A stretch of DNA of 64,000 nt, taken from positions 1 to 64,000 of the forward strand of contig NZ_JAHWCI010000005.1 in NCBI RefSeq assembly GCF_019550915.1, in the 5' to 3' direction. Of the stretch, positions 37,152 to 44,655 are shown piece after piece. The position numbers and the translations under genes are program-made. Source of the stretch: Mumia sp. zg.B17 (lineage in GTDB: Bacteria; Actinomycetota; Actinomycetes; Propionibacteriales; Nocardioidaceae). Every line of letters begins with the position of its first letter. The first letter of the stretch is position 1. Below the pieces are notes generated by a model. That model did no database searches. It worked only from the letters and a program-made list of their open reading frames with translations, and was not told the origin of the DNA.

Positions 37152-38069
37152 TCAGTCCTTCAGCAGGGAGGCGTCACGCAGCACGCGTGCCAGCTCGGCC
37201 ACCTGCTCGTCAGTCGCGTCCACGTAGGGCGAACGCGTAGTCCGGTCGTCGATCACACCCAGCAGCTGCAACGCTGCCTTGGACATGATCGCGCCTTGGG
37301 AGCTTGGCGGCATGACAGCGGCCACCACGTCGAGCAGCTGCTCGTTGATCGCACGGGCGTCACGGAGGCGGCCGTCGTCGACCGCGCGCACCATCGCGGC
37401 GTACTCCGCCGCGGCGACGTGGCTGACCACCGACACCAGGCCGGCGGCGCCGGTGACGAGCCATGCGAGGTTGAGTGCGTCGTCGCCCGAATAGAGCGCG
37501 AGCCCGGTGTCACGCATCACGGCAGCACCGCCGGCGAGGTCGCCGACGGCGTCCTTCACGGCCACGATCGCCTCGTGCTGGGCGACCTCGGCGTAGGTCT
37601 CGGTGGAGATGCGGACGACCGAGCGGCTGGGGATGTCGTACAGCATCACAGGCACGCCGCCGCCGGCGTCGGCGACGGTCGTGAAGTGGCGGACGAGCCC
37701 GGCCTGCGGCGGCTTGTTGTAGTACGGCGAGACGAGAAGCATCCCGTGAGCACCTGCGGCCGCGGCCTGGCGGGCGAGGCGGGCCGACGCGCGGGTGTCG
37801 TTGTTGCCCACGCCGGCGACGACCGACGCACGGTCTCCTACGGCCTCGAGGACCGCCGTCAGGAGCTGACCGTCCTCTTCCGGGTTGGTCGTGGGTGACT
37901 CGCCGGTGGTGCCGCTGACCACGAGACCGTCGGAGCCCTGGTCGACGAGGTACGAGGCCAGCTTGGCGGCGGCGTCGAGGTCGAGGGCGCCGTCGGGGGC
38001 GAACGGAGTCACCATGGCCGTCAGCACCCGGCCGAACGGGGCCGCAGGAGAAGCGAGCGGTGAGGTCAT
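37152..38069 (-). CDS. dapA: 4-hydroxy-tetrahydrodipicolinate synthase
   Basis: Condenses pyruvate with aspartate semialdehyde in lysine and diaminopimelate synthesis. The 305-residue TIM barrel shows VVSGTTGESPTT near 56-67, the Tyr of VMLYDIPSRS, and the Schiff-base Lys in VAVKDAVGD. ATG at 38069 is preceded by TAGCGT at a 7-nt distance, so it is probably leaderless; a longer frame upstream is not credible. Together with dapB (41902) it supplies peptidoglycan precursors. Followed by rnj in the same operon. Confidence 0.95.
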   Translation of the reverse strand: MTSPLASPAAPFGRVLTAMVTPFAPDGALDLDAAAKLASYLVDQGSDGLVVSGTTGESPTTNPEEDGQLLTAVLEAVGDRASVVAGVGNNDTRASARLARQAAAAGAHGMLLVSPYYNKPPQAGLVRHFTTVADAGGGVPVMLYDIPSRSVVRISTETYAEVAQHEAIVAVKDAVGDLAGGAAVMRDTGLALYSGDDALNLAWLVTGAAGLVSVVSHVAAAEYAAMVRAVDDGRLRDARAINEQLLDVVAAVMPPSSQGAIMSKAALQLLGVIDDRTTRSPYVDATDEQVAELARVLRDASLLKD

Positions 38070-38160
38070 GTGGACCACGCTACCGCCTGGGTGGCGCTGT
38101 GCTCCCGGCGCCACACACCGAGCGCCGCACCGGCCGCCGGCTCCGGAAGCGGACATGGAA

Positions 38161-38204
38161 TGTCCCGATCCTGTCCGTTCGGGGGCCCGGACAGGACCGG
38201 GACA
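38161..38204. terminator. Strong 17-bp hairpin between dfrA and dapA
   Basis: TGTCCCGATCCTGTCCG (38161-38177) is the inverted complement of 38188-38204 with one mismatch, closing a 10-nt loop. It lies 67 nt after the dfrA stop and 92 nt before the dapA start on the minus strand. On that strand the stem is followed by TTCC. It is the likely terminator of thyA-dfrA. The rest of the 201-bp gap holds only the dapA promoter. Confidence 0.65.
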
Positions 38205-38270
38205 CTGGGGAGATCGTCGAAGCCCTCGTCGGTGTTACACCTGATCGGGAACTGTCTCGTGTGATCTGGG

Positions 38271-38792
38271 TCACACCCGCTCGTACGTCACGATCCGGTA
38301 GCCCTCGTAGGGCACGGTCTGGGCCTCGCGCCACTGCGACCAGTCGACCTCGGGGAACCAGGCATCGCCAGGCGGGGCGGCGTCGACGTGCGTGAGGACC
38401 ATGCGATCTGCTCTCGAGAGGGACTGCGCGTAGAGCTGCTCCCCTCCGATGACGAAGACCTCGTCGTCCAGCTCGGATGCCAGGTCGAGTGCGCCGTCCA
38501 CGTCGTGGCTGACGACGACCTCGTCCGGTCCCTTCCAGCCCGTGCGCCGCGTCACCACGACGGAGGTGCGGTGCGGGAGCGGCCGCCCGATCGAGTCCCA
38601 CGTCTTGCGACCCATCACCAGGACGTGGCCGGTGGTGAGCGCCTTGAACTGAGCGAGATCACCGGTCGGGGGCCACGGCAGACCACCGTCTCGACCGATC
38701 ACGCCGTTGGTCCCGACGGCGGCGACGAGCGTGATGCGGGCACGGTGGCCGCCGCGCCCTGTGTCGTCGTCGCTGCCCGGATCGAGCGTCAT
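38271..38792 (-). CDS. folA: Dihydrofolate reductase
   Basis: Reduces dihydrofolate to tetrahydrofolate with NADPH. The 173-residue product has an N-terminal extension of about 18 residues before [21 protein letters not shown]. The substrate Asp is within the [11 protein letters not shown] helix, [16 protein letters not shown] is the cofactor loop, and [12 protein letters not shown] is the usual C-terminal motif. ATG overlaps the thyA stop as ATGA, so the two enzymes of the thymidylate cycle are co-translated. Confidence 0.95.
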   Translation of the reverse strand: MTLDPGSDDDTGRGGHRARITLVAAVGTNGVIGRDGGLPWPPTGDLAQFKALTTGHVLVMGRKTWDSIGRPLPHRTSVVVTRRTGWKGPDEVVVSHDVDGALDLASELDDEVFVIGGEQLYAQSLSRADRMVLTHVDAAPPGDAWFPEVDWSQWREAQTVPYEGYRIVTYERV

Positions 38793-39601
38793 ACGGCGAT
38801 GGGGGCCTTGATGGCCGGGTGGGGGTCGTAGCCGGTGACCGTGACCGCGTCGAGGGTGAAGCCGTCGATCGAGGTGACGCCCGGGTCGAGCTCGAGCTGC
38901 GGCAGCGGGCGCGGCTCGCGCATGAGCTGCTCACGCGCCTGGTCGAGGTGGTTGACGTAGAGGTGCGCGTCACCCAGCGTGTGGACGAAGTCGCCCACCT
39001 CGAGGCCGGTCACCTGGGCGACCATGTGCGTGAGGAGCGCGTACGAGGCGATGTTGAAGGGCACTCCGAGGAAGACGTCGCCGGATCGCTGGTAGAGCTG
39101 GCACGACAGACGGCCCGGGCCCCCGTCGGCCCCAGGCGCGACGTAGAACTGGAACATCGTGTGGCACGGCGCCAGCGCCATGTCGGGGAGGTCGGAGACG
39201 TTCCAGGCGCTCACGATGTGGCGGCGCGAGTCGGGGTCGCCCACGATGGCGTCGACCACGCCCTGGAGCTGGTCGACGTGGCGGCCGTCGGGCGTCGGCC
39301 AGGACCGCCACTGGTAGCCGTAGATCGGGCCCAGCTCACCCTGCTCGTCAGCCCACTCGTCCCAGATCGAGACGCCGTTCTCTTTGAGGTAGGCGGTGTT
39401 GGTGCTGCCGGCGATGAACCACAGCAGCTCGGCGACCACCGACCTCACGTGCACCTTCTTGGTGGTGACCAGGGGGAACCCCTCACGCAGGTCGAACCGC
39501 ATCTGGTGACCGAACACGCTGAGCGTGCCGGTGCCGGTGCGGTCGTCCTTGCGGACGCCGTCGTCGAGGATCCGCTGGACGAGGTCGAGGTAGGCGCGCA
39601 C
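38789..39601 (-). CDS. thyA: Thymidylate synthase ThyA
   Basis: Makes dTMP from dUMP with methylenetetrahydrofolate, releasing dihydrofolate that dihydrofolate reductase then recycles. The 270-residue product shows [19 protein letters not shown], the catalytic Cys in [10 protein letters not shown], and [14 protein letters not shown]. Length is normal. The GTG start is preceded by TAGCGT at 6 nt, a leaderless arrangement, and it is divergent from the GNAT gene at 39641. Many actinobacteria carry the flavin-dependent ThyX between dapB and dapA; here ThyA plus dihydrofolate reductase fill the slot. Confidence 0.96.
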   Translation of the reverse strand: MRAYLDLVQRILDDGVRKDDRTGTGTLSVFGHQMRFDLREGFPLVTTKKVHVRSVVAELLWFIAGSTNTAYLKENGVSIWDEWADEQGELGPIYGYQWRSWPTPDGRHVDQLQGVVDAIVGDPDSRRHIVSAWNVSDLPDMALAPCHTMFQFYVAPGADGGPGRLSCQLYQRSGDVFLGVPFNIASYALLTHMVAQVTGLEVGDFVHTLGDAHLYVNHLDQAREQLMREPRPLPQLELDPGVTSIDGFTLDAVTVTGYDPHPAIKAPIAV

Positions 39602-39640
39602 GTGGTCACGCTACGGCACCGACCTGACACAATCGCAGGC

Positions 39641-40195
39641 GTGACCACTGCCGACACCAGCGTCCGGATCGCGTGGAGCGCCGACGCCGACGCCATCGCG
39701 ACGCTCCAGGCCGCGGCGTGGCGCGAGCGCTACGCCGACGTGCTGCCTCCCGAGCTCCTCGAGCAGGTCGTGCCCGAGCTCTTCGCCGAGAAGTGGGCCG
39801 CCTCCCTGGACCGTCCCGGCGACGCACGCAACCGGGTCCTCGTCGCCCTGGAGCACAGCACCGTCCGCGGGTTCACCGTGACGGGCCCTTCGACCGACGA
39901 CGACGCCGACCCGGTCGCCGACGGCGAGGTGAGCGAGCTGACGGTCTCGCCCGACCACCGGCGTACCGGTCACGCCTCCCGGCTCCTCCAGGCGGCGGCC
40001 GACACCCTTCGGGCCGACCGGTTCACCCGGGCGACCATGTGGCTCGACGCCCGCGACGACGCCCTGCGCGCCTTCGTCGCGAGCACGGGGTGGGCTCCCG
40101 ACGGCGCTCACCGTGAGGTCGACCCCGTCGGCGACGGCAGCGTCCGGCTCAAGCAGGTGAGGCTCCACACCACCCTCGGGGGTGACGGTGACTGA
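39641..40195 (+). CDS. GNAT family N-acetyltransferase
   Basis: 184 residues with the GNAT core: ADGEVSELTVSPDHRRTGHASRLLQ near 88-112 carries the acetyl-CoA motif (HRRTGHASRLL; the usual Gly-x-Gly is Gly-x-Ala), and FVASTGWAPDGAHREV is the late helix-turn. The N-terminus (TLQAAAWRERYADVLPPELL) is like small-molecule GNATs. Substrate unknown. GTG at 39641 is chosen because CACAAT stands 7 nt upstream and no RBS is visible. It overlaps the DUF2461 gene by 14 bp, so the two are likely translated together. Confidence 0.8.
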   Translation: MTTADTSVRIAWSADADAIATLQAAAWRERYADVLPPELLEQVVPELFAEKWAASLDRPGDARNRVLVALEHSTVRGFTVTGPSTDDDADPVADGEVSELTVSPDHRRTGHASRLLQAAADTLRADRFTRATMWLDARDDALRAFVASTGWAPDGAHREVDPVGDGSVRLKQVRLHTTLGGDGD

Positions 40196-40832
40196 CAGCG
40201 ACCACGGCCCGGTCGGGTTCTCCGTCGCGGCGGCCGACTTCTACGAAGACCTCGAGAACGACAACTCGCGCACCTTCTGGACCGCCCGCAAGGACGACTA
40301 CGAGACGCTCGTACGGCGTCCCATGCTGGCCCTCACGGCGGTGCTGGCCGACGAGTTCGGCCCCGCGAAGGTGTTCCGCCCCTATCGCGACGTCCGCTTC
40401 AGTGCCGACAAGACGCCGTACAAGACTCACCAGGGCGCGTTCGTCTCGACGTCGCCGGCCACCGGCTACTACGTCCAGATCGACGCCTCCGGCGTCAGGG
40501 TGGGCGCCGGCTGGTACGACGCCACGGCGGACCGCAAGCACCGGTTCCGCCAGGCGGTGGACGACCCACGCAGGGGCTCCGCGCTCGAGCGGCTGATCGA
40601 CTCGCTGGTCGCGAAGGGTTTCGAGGTCGGTGGTGACCGGGTCAAGACCCGGCCGCGAGGCTGGCCGGCGGACCATCCGCGCATCGATCTCCTGCGCCAC
40701 AACACGCTGACGCTCATGCGCTGGTACGGCACACCGGGCTGGATGGAGACTCCCGGGCTCGCCACCCGGGTGGCCGACGACTGGCGCACGCTCACCCCTC
40801 TCCTCGACTGGCACGCGCAGCATGTCGGCTGA
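40182..40832 (+). CDS. DUF2461 family protein
   Basis: 216-residue protein with the DUF2461 pattern: FYEDLENDNSRTFWTARKDDYE near residues 21-42, then FRPYRDVRFSADKTPYKTH, GYYVQIDASGVRVGAGWY and RGWPADHPRIDLLRHNT. Enzymatic function is unknown. The start GTG at 40182 lies inside the end of the GNAT gene, and its stop overlaps the start of azlC by 11 bp, so the GNAT, DUF2461 and azlCD genes form a plus-strand operon. A second GTG at 40188 is possible. No membrane segments. Confidence 0.85.
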   Translation: MTVTDSDHGPVGFSVAAADFYEDLENDNSRTFWTARKDDYETLVRRPMLALTAVLADEFGPAKVFRPYRDVRFSADKTPYKTHQGAFVSTSPATGYYVQIDASGVRVGAGWYDATADRKHRFRQAVDDPRRGSALERLIDSLVAKGFEVGGDRVKTRPRGWPADHPRIDLLRHNTLTLMRWYGTPGWMETPGLATRVADDWRTLTPLLDWHAQHVG

Positions 40833-41595
40833 GGTCCCCGCTCCCAGCGACCGCAGCGTCGTCGTCGACTCCCTCGGTGTCGGCCTCGCCACCGGTGTGT
40901 ACGGCATCTCCTTCGGCGCCATCGGCACCGCATCAGGGCTGACCGTGGCCCAGACCTGCGTGCTGTCGCTGCTGATGTTCAGCGGAGCCTCCCAGTTCGC
41001 GTTCGCCGGCGTGGTCGCCGCCGGCGGGAACCCGGTCACGGGAGGGGTCACCGCCTTCCTCCTCGGCAGCCGCAACACGTTCTACGGGCTGGGTCTCGCA
41101 CCGCGGCTGCGCGTGCGCGGCTGGCGGCGGCTGGTGACCGCACAGCTGGTCATCGACGAGTCGACCGCGATGGGGGTCGCGCGCGAGACCGACCGGCACG
41201 CCCGCATCGGGTTCTACGTCACGGGCACGTCGATCTTCGTGCTGTGGAACCTCATGACGTTCCTCGGGGCCCTGGCCGGCAACGCGCTCGGCGACCCCCG
41301 CACGTACGGGCTCGACGCCGCGGTCGCCGCTGCGTTCCTGGCGCTGCTGTGGCCCCGGCTCACCGCCTGGCCCCAACGGCTGGTCGCGGCGGTGGGAGCG
41401 CTGGTGGCGATCGGGACGGTGCCGCTGACGCCGGCGGGGGCGCCGATCATCGTCGGCGGTGCAGTCGCCGTGCTCGTCGGTCTGTGGCTCACCCGCCGCA
41501 CCAGCGAGGCCGAGGTCGCCGACGCTCTCGAGCACGCGGACGACCCGCACGAGCACCGTCACCACCGTGACGAGCCCGAGGAGGGCACGTCGTGA
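40822..41595 (+). CDS. azlC: AzlC family branched-chain amino acid exporter, large subunit
   Basis: 257-residue membrane protein exporting branched-chain amino acids or analogues. It has about seven hydrophobic segments with GVYGISFGAIGTASGLT and LLMFSGASQFAFAGV near the N-terminus, the family signature. The C-terminal 25 residues are His/Glu-rich (EHRHHRDEPEEG), which could bind metal but may be simple disorder. It overlaps azlD by 4 bp (the GTGA stop-start), and this coupling is typical of the two-subunit exporter. Confidence 0.9.
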   Translation: MSAEVPAPSDRSVVVDSLGVGLATGVYGISFGAIGTASGLTVAQTCVLSLLMFSGASQFAFAGVVAAGGNPVTGGVTAFLLGSRNTFYGLGLAPRLRVRGWRRLVTAQLVIDESTAMGVARETDRHARIGFYVTGTSIFVLWNLMTFLGALAGNALGDPRTYGLDAAVAAAFLALLWPRLTAWPQRLVAAVGALVAIGTVPLTPAGAPIIVGGAVAVLVGLWLTRRTSEAEVADALEHADDPHEHRHHRDEPEEGTS

Positions 41596-41891
41596 TCTGG
41601 TGGGCCGTGATCGTCGCGTCGCTCGCCTGCTACGCGCTCAAGCTGGCCGGCCTGTCGGTGCCCGACCGTGTCCTCGAGCGGCCGCTGACGGTGCGGGTCG
41701 CGGCGCTGATCCCCGTGGGGCTCCTCGGCGCCCTCGTCGCGGTCCAGGCGTTCGCCGACGGTCAGGCCCTCGTGCTCGACGCCCGCGTCGCCGGTGTCGG
41801 CGTCGCGGTGGGGCTGCTCCTGCTCCGGGCGCCGTTCCTCGTCGTCGTCGCCGGTGCGGCGCTCACCGCCGCTCTCGTCAGGCTGATCTGA
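41592..41891 (+). CDS. azlD: AzlD family small subunit of amino acid exporter
   Basis: 99-residue membrane protein with about four hydrophobic segments and the family sequence YALKLAGLSVPDRVLERPLT near 16-35. It forms a complex with AzlC. The start GTG overlaps the azlC stop. It ends the operon and converges on dapB with a 10-bp gap and no visible terminator. Confidence 0.9.
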   Translation: MIWWAVIVASLACYALKLAGLSVPDRVLERPLTVRVAALIPVGLLGALVAVQAFADGQALVLDARVAGVGVAVGLLLLRAPFLVVVAGAALTAALVRLI

Positions 41892-41901
41892 GCAGCAGCG
41901 C

Positions 41902-42654
41902 TCACTCGAGTCCGAGCACTCCGTCCAGACCGACCGTCAGCCCCGGGCGGTCCACCACGCCACGCACTCCCGCCACCACGCCGGGCATGAACGACTCACG
42001 GTGGACGGAGTCGTGCCGGATCGTCAACGTCTCGCCGGCGTCACCGAGCACGACCTCCTGGTGCGCGACCAGGCCACGGGCACGGACGGCGTGGACGTGG
42101 ATCCCGTCGACGACGGCTCCCCGGGCTCCGAGGGGGTCGGAGGTCGTCGCGTCCGGCACCGGGGGCGTCCCGGCCTCCGCCCGCGCCGCGGCGATCAGCT
42201 CCGCCGTCCTGGTCGCGGTGCCAGAAGGTGCGTCGACCTTGTTCGGGTGGTGCAGCTCGACGATCTCGACCGACTCGAAGTAGGGCGCGGCGACGCGGGC
42301 GAACCGCATCATCAGCACCGCACCGATCGAGAAGTTGGGCACGATGAGCACGCCGACTCCGGGTGACGCCTCGACAAGGTCGCGGACCTCGGCGATCCGG
42401 GCGTCGTCGAAGCCCGACGTGCCGACGACCGCGTGGATCCCGTGGCCGACGCAGAACCGCAGGTTGTCCATCACGACGTCGGGGCTGGTGAAGTCCACCG
42501 CGACGGTCGCACCGGCCTCGACGAGCTGCTCGAGGGGCTCGTCGGCGTCGATCCTCGCCACCACCGAGATGCCGTCCGCCGCCTCGAGTGCATGCACCGA
42601 CTCCGACCCCATCCGCCCCTGCGCGCCCAGCACCCCGACCGTGATCTCACTCAT
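41902..42654 (-). CDS. dapB: 4-hydroxy-tetrahydrodipicolinate reductase
   Basis: NAD(P)H-dependent second step after DapA in diaminopimelate synthesis. The 250-residue product has VGVLGAQGRMGSE at the N-terminus, VDFTSPDVV, VGTSGFDDARI, VPNFSIGAVLMM and the signature VEIVELHHPNKVDAPSGTA near 129-147. Length is normal. GAGGAT precedes the ATG by 6 nt and could act as -10 or, as GAGG, as RBS. Divergent from the NYN gene. Its usual neighbour thyX is absent. Confidence 0.95.
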   Translation of the reverse strand: MSEITVGVLGAQGRMGSESVHALEAADGISVVARIDADEPLEQLVEAGATVAVDFTSPDVVMDNLRFCVGHGIHAVVGTSGFDDARIAEVRDLVEASPGVGVLIVPNFSIGAVLMMRFARVAAPYFESVEIVELHHPNKVDAPSGTATRTAELIAAARAEAGTPPVPDATTSDPLGARGAVVDGIHVHAVRARGLVAHQEVVLGDAGETLTIRHDSVHRESFMPGVVAGVRGVVDRPGLTVGLDGVLGLE

Positions 42655-42741
42655 GTGCCGATCCTCTCATCGTCCGCACGGCGGCAGCGTCCGGCAGACT
42701 GTGTACGAGACGCACCCGCGTCACCGACAGAAAGAGCAGGC

Positions 42742-43773
42742 ATGCCTGAACCGGGCGCAACCCGCGTCGCCGTCTACATCGACTTCGACAACATCGTCAT
42801 CTCCCGGTACGACCAGGTGAACGGACGCAACCAGTTCCAGCGCGACAAGGCGCGGGCGTTCTCGACCAACGAGACCGCCGCCGACAGTGAGGTCACCGAG
42901 AAGCTGGCACGGGCGACCGTCGACGTCGGCGCCATCATCGACTTCGCGTCGTCGTTCGGCACGCTGGTCCTCACACGGGCCTACGCCGACTGGTCGGCGC
43001 CGGTCAACGCGGAGTACCGCGGGCAGCTCGTGAGCCGCGCCGTGGACCTGGTCCAGCTCTTCCCGGCAGCGGCCTACGGCAAGAACGGTGCTGACATCCG
43101 CCTGGCGGTCGACGCCGTGGAGGACATGTTCCGTCTGCCCGACCTCACGCACGTCGTGATCGTCGCCGGCGACTCCGACTACATCGCGCTCGCGCAGCGG
43201 TGCAAGCGGCTGGGCCGCTACGTCGTCGGTGTCGGGGTGGCCGGCTCGACGAGCAAGTCGCTCGCCGCGGCGTGCGACGAGATGGTGACGTACGACTCAC
43301 TTCCCGGTGTCGAGGCCCCTCCCCCGGCGCCGGACAAGCCTGCGCGGGGCTCCACCCGCAAGCGCACCTCCAAGTCCGCCCAGACGGCATCGGCCGAGCC
43401 CGCCACCGAGGAGCCCAGCGCACCTGCCGCCAAGAAGGCCCCGCTCAAGGCGGCCGCACGATCCACGGTGCCCCTCTTCGCCGAGCCGGGATCGGACGAC
43501 GCCGTCGAGACCGAGCCCGAGGACGCCCAGGACCTGGCGACACGTCTCCTCGAGCGCGCGCTGCGTCTTGGCCACGAGAAGGACGACGCTGACTGGCTCC
43601 ACAGCTCCGCGGTCAAGAGCCAGATGAAGCGGATGGATCCGTCCTTCAACGAGAAGTCCCTGGGCTACCGCTCCTTCTCCGACTTCGTCAAGTCGCGCGA
43701 CGGTGTGGCCGAGATGGACGAGAGCAGCACCGCCCGTCTCATCCGACTTCACCCGGCCAGGACGGGGCGGTGA
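42742..43773 (+). CDS. NYN-domain nuclease with LOTUS (OST-HTH) domain, LabA-like
   Basis: 343 residues. The N-terminal NYN/PIN-like domain (about 8-195) has the acidic triad visible as AVYIDFDNIV, NGADIRLAVDAVED and VIVAGDSDYIALAQ, so it should cut RNA. A Lys/Ala/Pro-rich linker follows (195-255). The C-terminal winged helix (about 258-335, LLERALRLGHEKDDADWLHSSAVK... GYRSFSDFV) matches the LOTUS/OST-HTH fold that binds RNA. ATG is preceded by AAGAGCAGG. It is followed by cspA after 166 bp. Target RNAs are unknown. Confidence 0.88.
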   Translation: MPEPGATRVAVYIDFDNIVISRYDQVNGRNQFQRDKARAFSTNETAADSEVTEKLARATVDVGAIIDFASSFGTLVLTRAYADWSAPVNAEYRGQLVSRAVDLVQLFPAAAYGKNGADIRLAVDAVEDMFRLPDLTHVVIVAGDSDYIALAQRCKRLGRYVVGVGVAGSTSKSLAAACDEMVTYDSLPGVEAPPPAPDKPARGSTRKRTSKSAQTASAEPATEEPSAPAAKKAPLKAAARSTVPLFAEPGSDDAVETEPEDAQDLATRLLERALRLGHEKDDADWLHSSAVKSQMKRMDPSFNEKSLGYRSFSDFVKSRDGVAEMDESSTARLIRLHPARTGR

Positions 43774-43939
43774 CACCACCGGTTAACCAGGAGGTGATAG
43801 CGTCGGAGATGTTGCATGACGTCATTGCCGCAGATTCGAATCTGGACCTCGCTCGCGAGGAACGTTCTTTCCCAGGTTGATGTGCTCGCGACACCAGTCG
43901 CTCGCTAACACAGCGTGCGCACGACCGAAGGAGAGAAAC
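43774..43939 (+). promoter_or_regulatory. cspA leader with four palindromes
   Basis: TAGCGT at 43798-43803 is a likely -10, giving a leader of about 130 nt. In and near it are GGTTAACC (43781-43788), ATGACGTCAT (43816-43825), CAGATTCGAATCTG (43831-43844) and CCTCGC-TC-GCGAGG (43847-43860), all perfect inverted repeats. GAAGGAGAG before the ATG is the ribosome site. Long structured leaders are usual for cold-shock genes, where they switch translation with temperature. Confidence 0.6.
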
Positions 43940-44143
43940 ATGGCTACAGGTACCGTCAAGTGGTTCAACGCCGACAAGGGCTTCGGCTTCATCGCCCCCG
44001 ACGGCGGCGGCGAGGACGTGTTCGCGCACTTCAGCGCGATCGCTGCTTCGGGCTTCCGCTCGCTCGAGGAGAACCAGAAGGTCGAGTTCGACGTCGAGCA
44101 GGGCCCCAAGGGTCTGCAGGCCGCCAACATCCGGCCGCTCTGA
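43940..44143 (+). CDS. cspA: Cold shock protein
   Basis: 67-residue single-stranded nucleic acid binding protein and RNA chaperone, one OB fold. RNP1 is KGFGFI (16-21) and RNP2 is VFAHF. The typical [15 protein letters not shown] opening is intact. It is monocistronic with a long leader and a strong terminator behind it. Family identity is certain; whether it is cold-induced is inferred from the leader. Confidence 0.97.
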   Translation: MATGTVKWFNADKGFGFIAPDGGGEDVFAHFSAIAASGFRSLEENQKVEFDVEQGPKGLQAANIRPL

Positions 44144-44170
44144 CACCCGACTGAATCGGGTCTCGAACCC

Positions 44171-44209
44171 GCAGAACCCCCGCTCCCTCTCTGGGTGCGG
44201 GGGTTCTGC
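44171..44209 (+). terminator. Terminator of cspA
   Basis: GCAGAACCCCCGC (44171-44183) and GCGGGGGTTCTGC (44197-44209) form a perfect 13-bp stem with a 13-nt loop, 27 nt after the cspA stop. No T run follows, as is usual in actinobacteria. It may also act on the opposite strand for the gene ending at 44240. Confidence 0.8.
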
Positions 44210-44239
44210 ACGTCCGGCCGCCGAAGCGGCCGGGGCGCG

Positions 44240-44557
44240 TCAGCGTCCGACGGTCAGCGGGACCGCGTCGGGATCGACCGAAGCGATGATGCTGCGGACC
44301 TGATCGGTGTCGGCCTCGAGGTGGGAGACCTCGAAGTTGCCGACGGGCTCGCGACGGGAGCCGATCCAGCAGTCGACCCCGGCCTCGCGCAGAGCGGCCA
44401 GGATCGGCGCACAGGTGCGGCCCGGTCCGGGGCACCACGCGAAGACGCGCGGACGCTCGGGCCGGTCGTGGCTCAGGCCCATCCGGCTCAGGTCTCGCTG
44501 GGGGCGGCGGCTGCGTCCGGGTGTGGTCGTCGCAGCAGGTTCGGGTTGGTCGCTCAC
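44240..44557 (-). CDS. Hypothetical protein, 105 aa
   Basis: Not recognised. The first 25 residues are Arg/Pro/Thr-rich and probably disordered or not translated; an internal ATG at 44482 would give about 80 residues starting MGLSHDRPERPR. The remainder, VFAWCPGPGRTCAPILAAL then EAGVDCWIGSRREPVGNFEV, has three Cys residues and a glutaredoxin- or thioredoxin-like alternation of strands and helices, but no CxxC. It follows kynU on the minus strand after about 100 bp but in the opposite order (downstream). Coding is plausible from codon bias. Confidence 0.5.
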   Translation of the reverse strand: MSDQPEPAATTTPGRSRRPQRDLSRMGLSHDRPERPRVFAWCPGPGRTCAPILAALREAGVDCWIGSRREPVGNFEVSHLEADTDQVRSIIASVDPDAVPLTVGR

Positions 44558-44655
44558 GAGGCACCAGCTCTCGGTCGGCCGGCGGCGTGCTCGGGGGCGA
44601 GCTCGTCGAACCGGTGACTCCAGACTACGCCACCGAGCGGGGTGGCTCCGACCGC

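Noticed and set aside
35214-37898. 894-codon plus-strand open frame opposite rnj and dapA
   Set aside because: Low-complexity Asp/Val/Arg composition, antisense shadow of two well identified genes.
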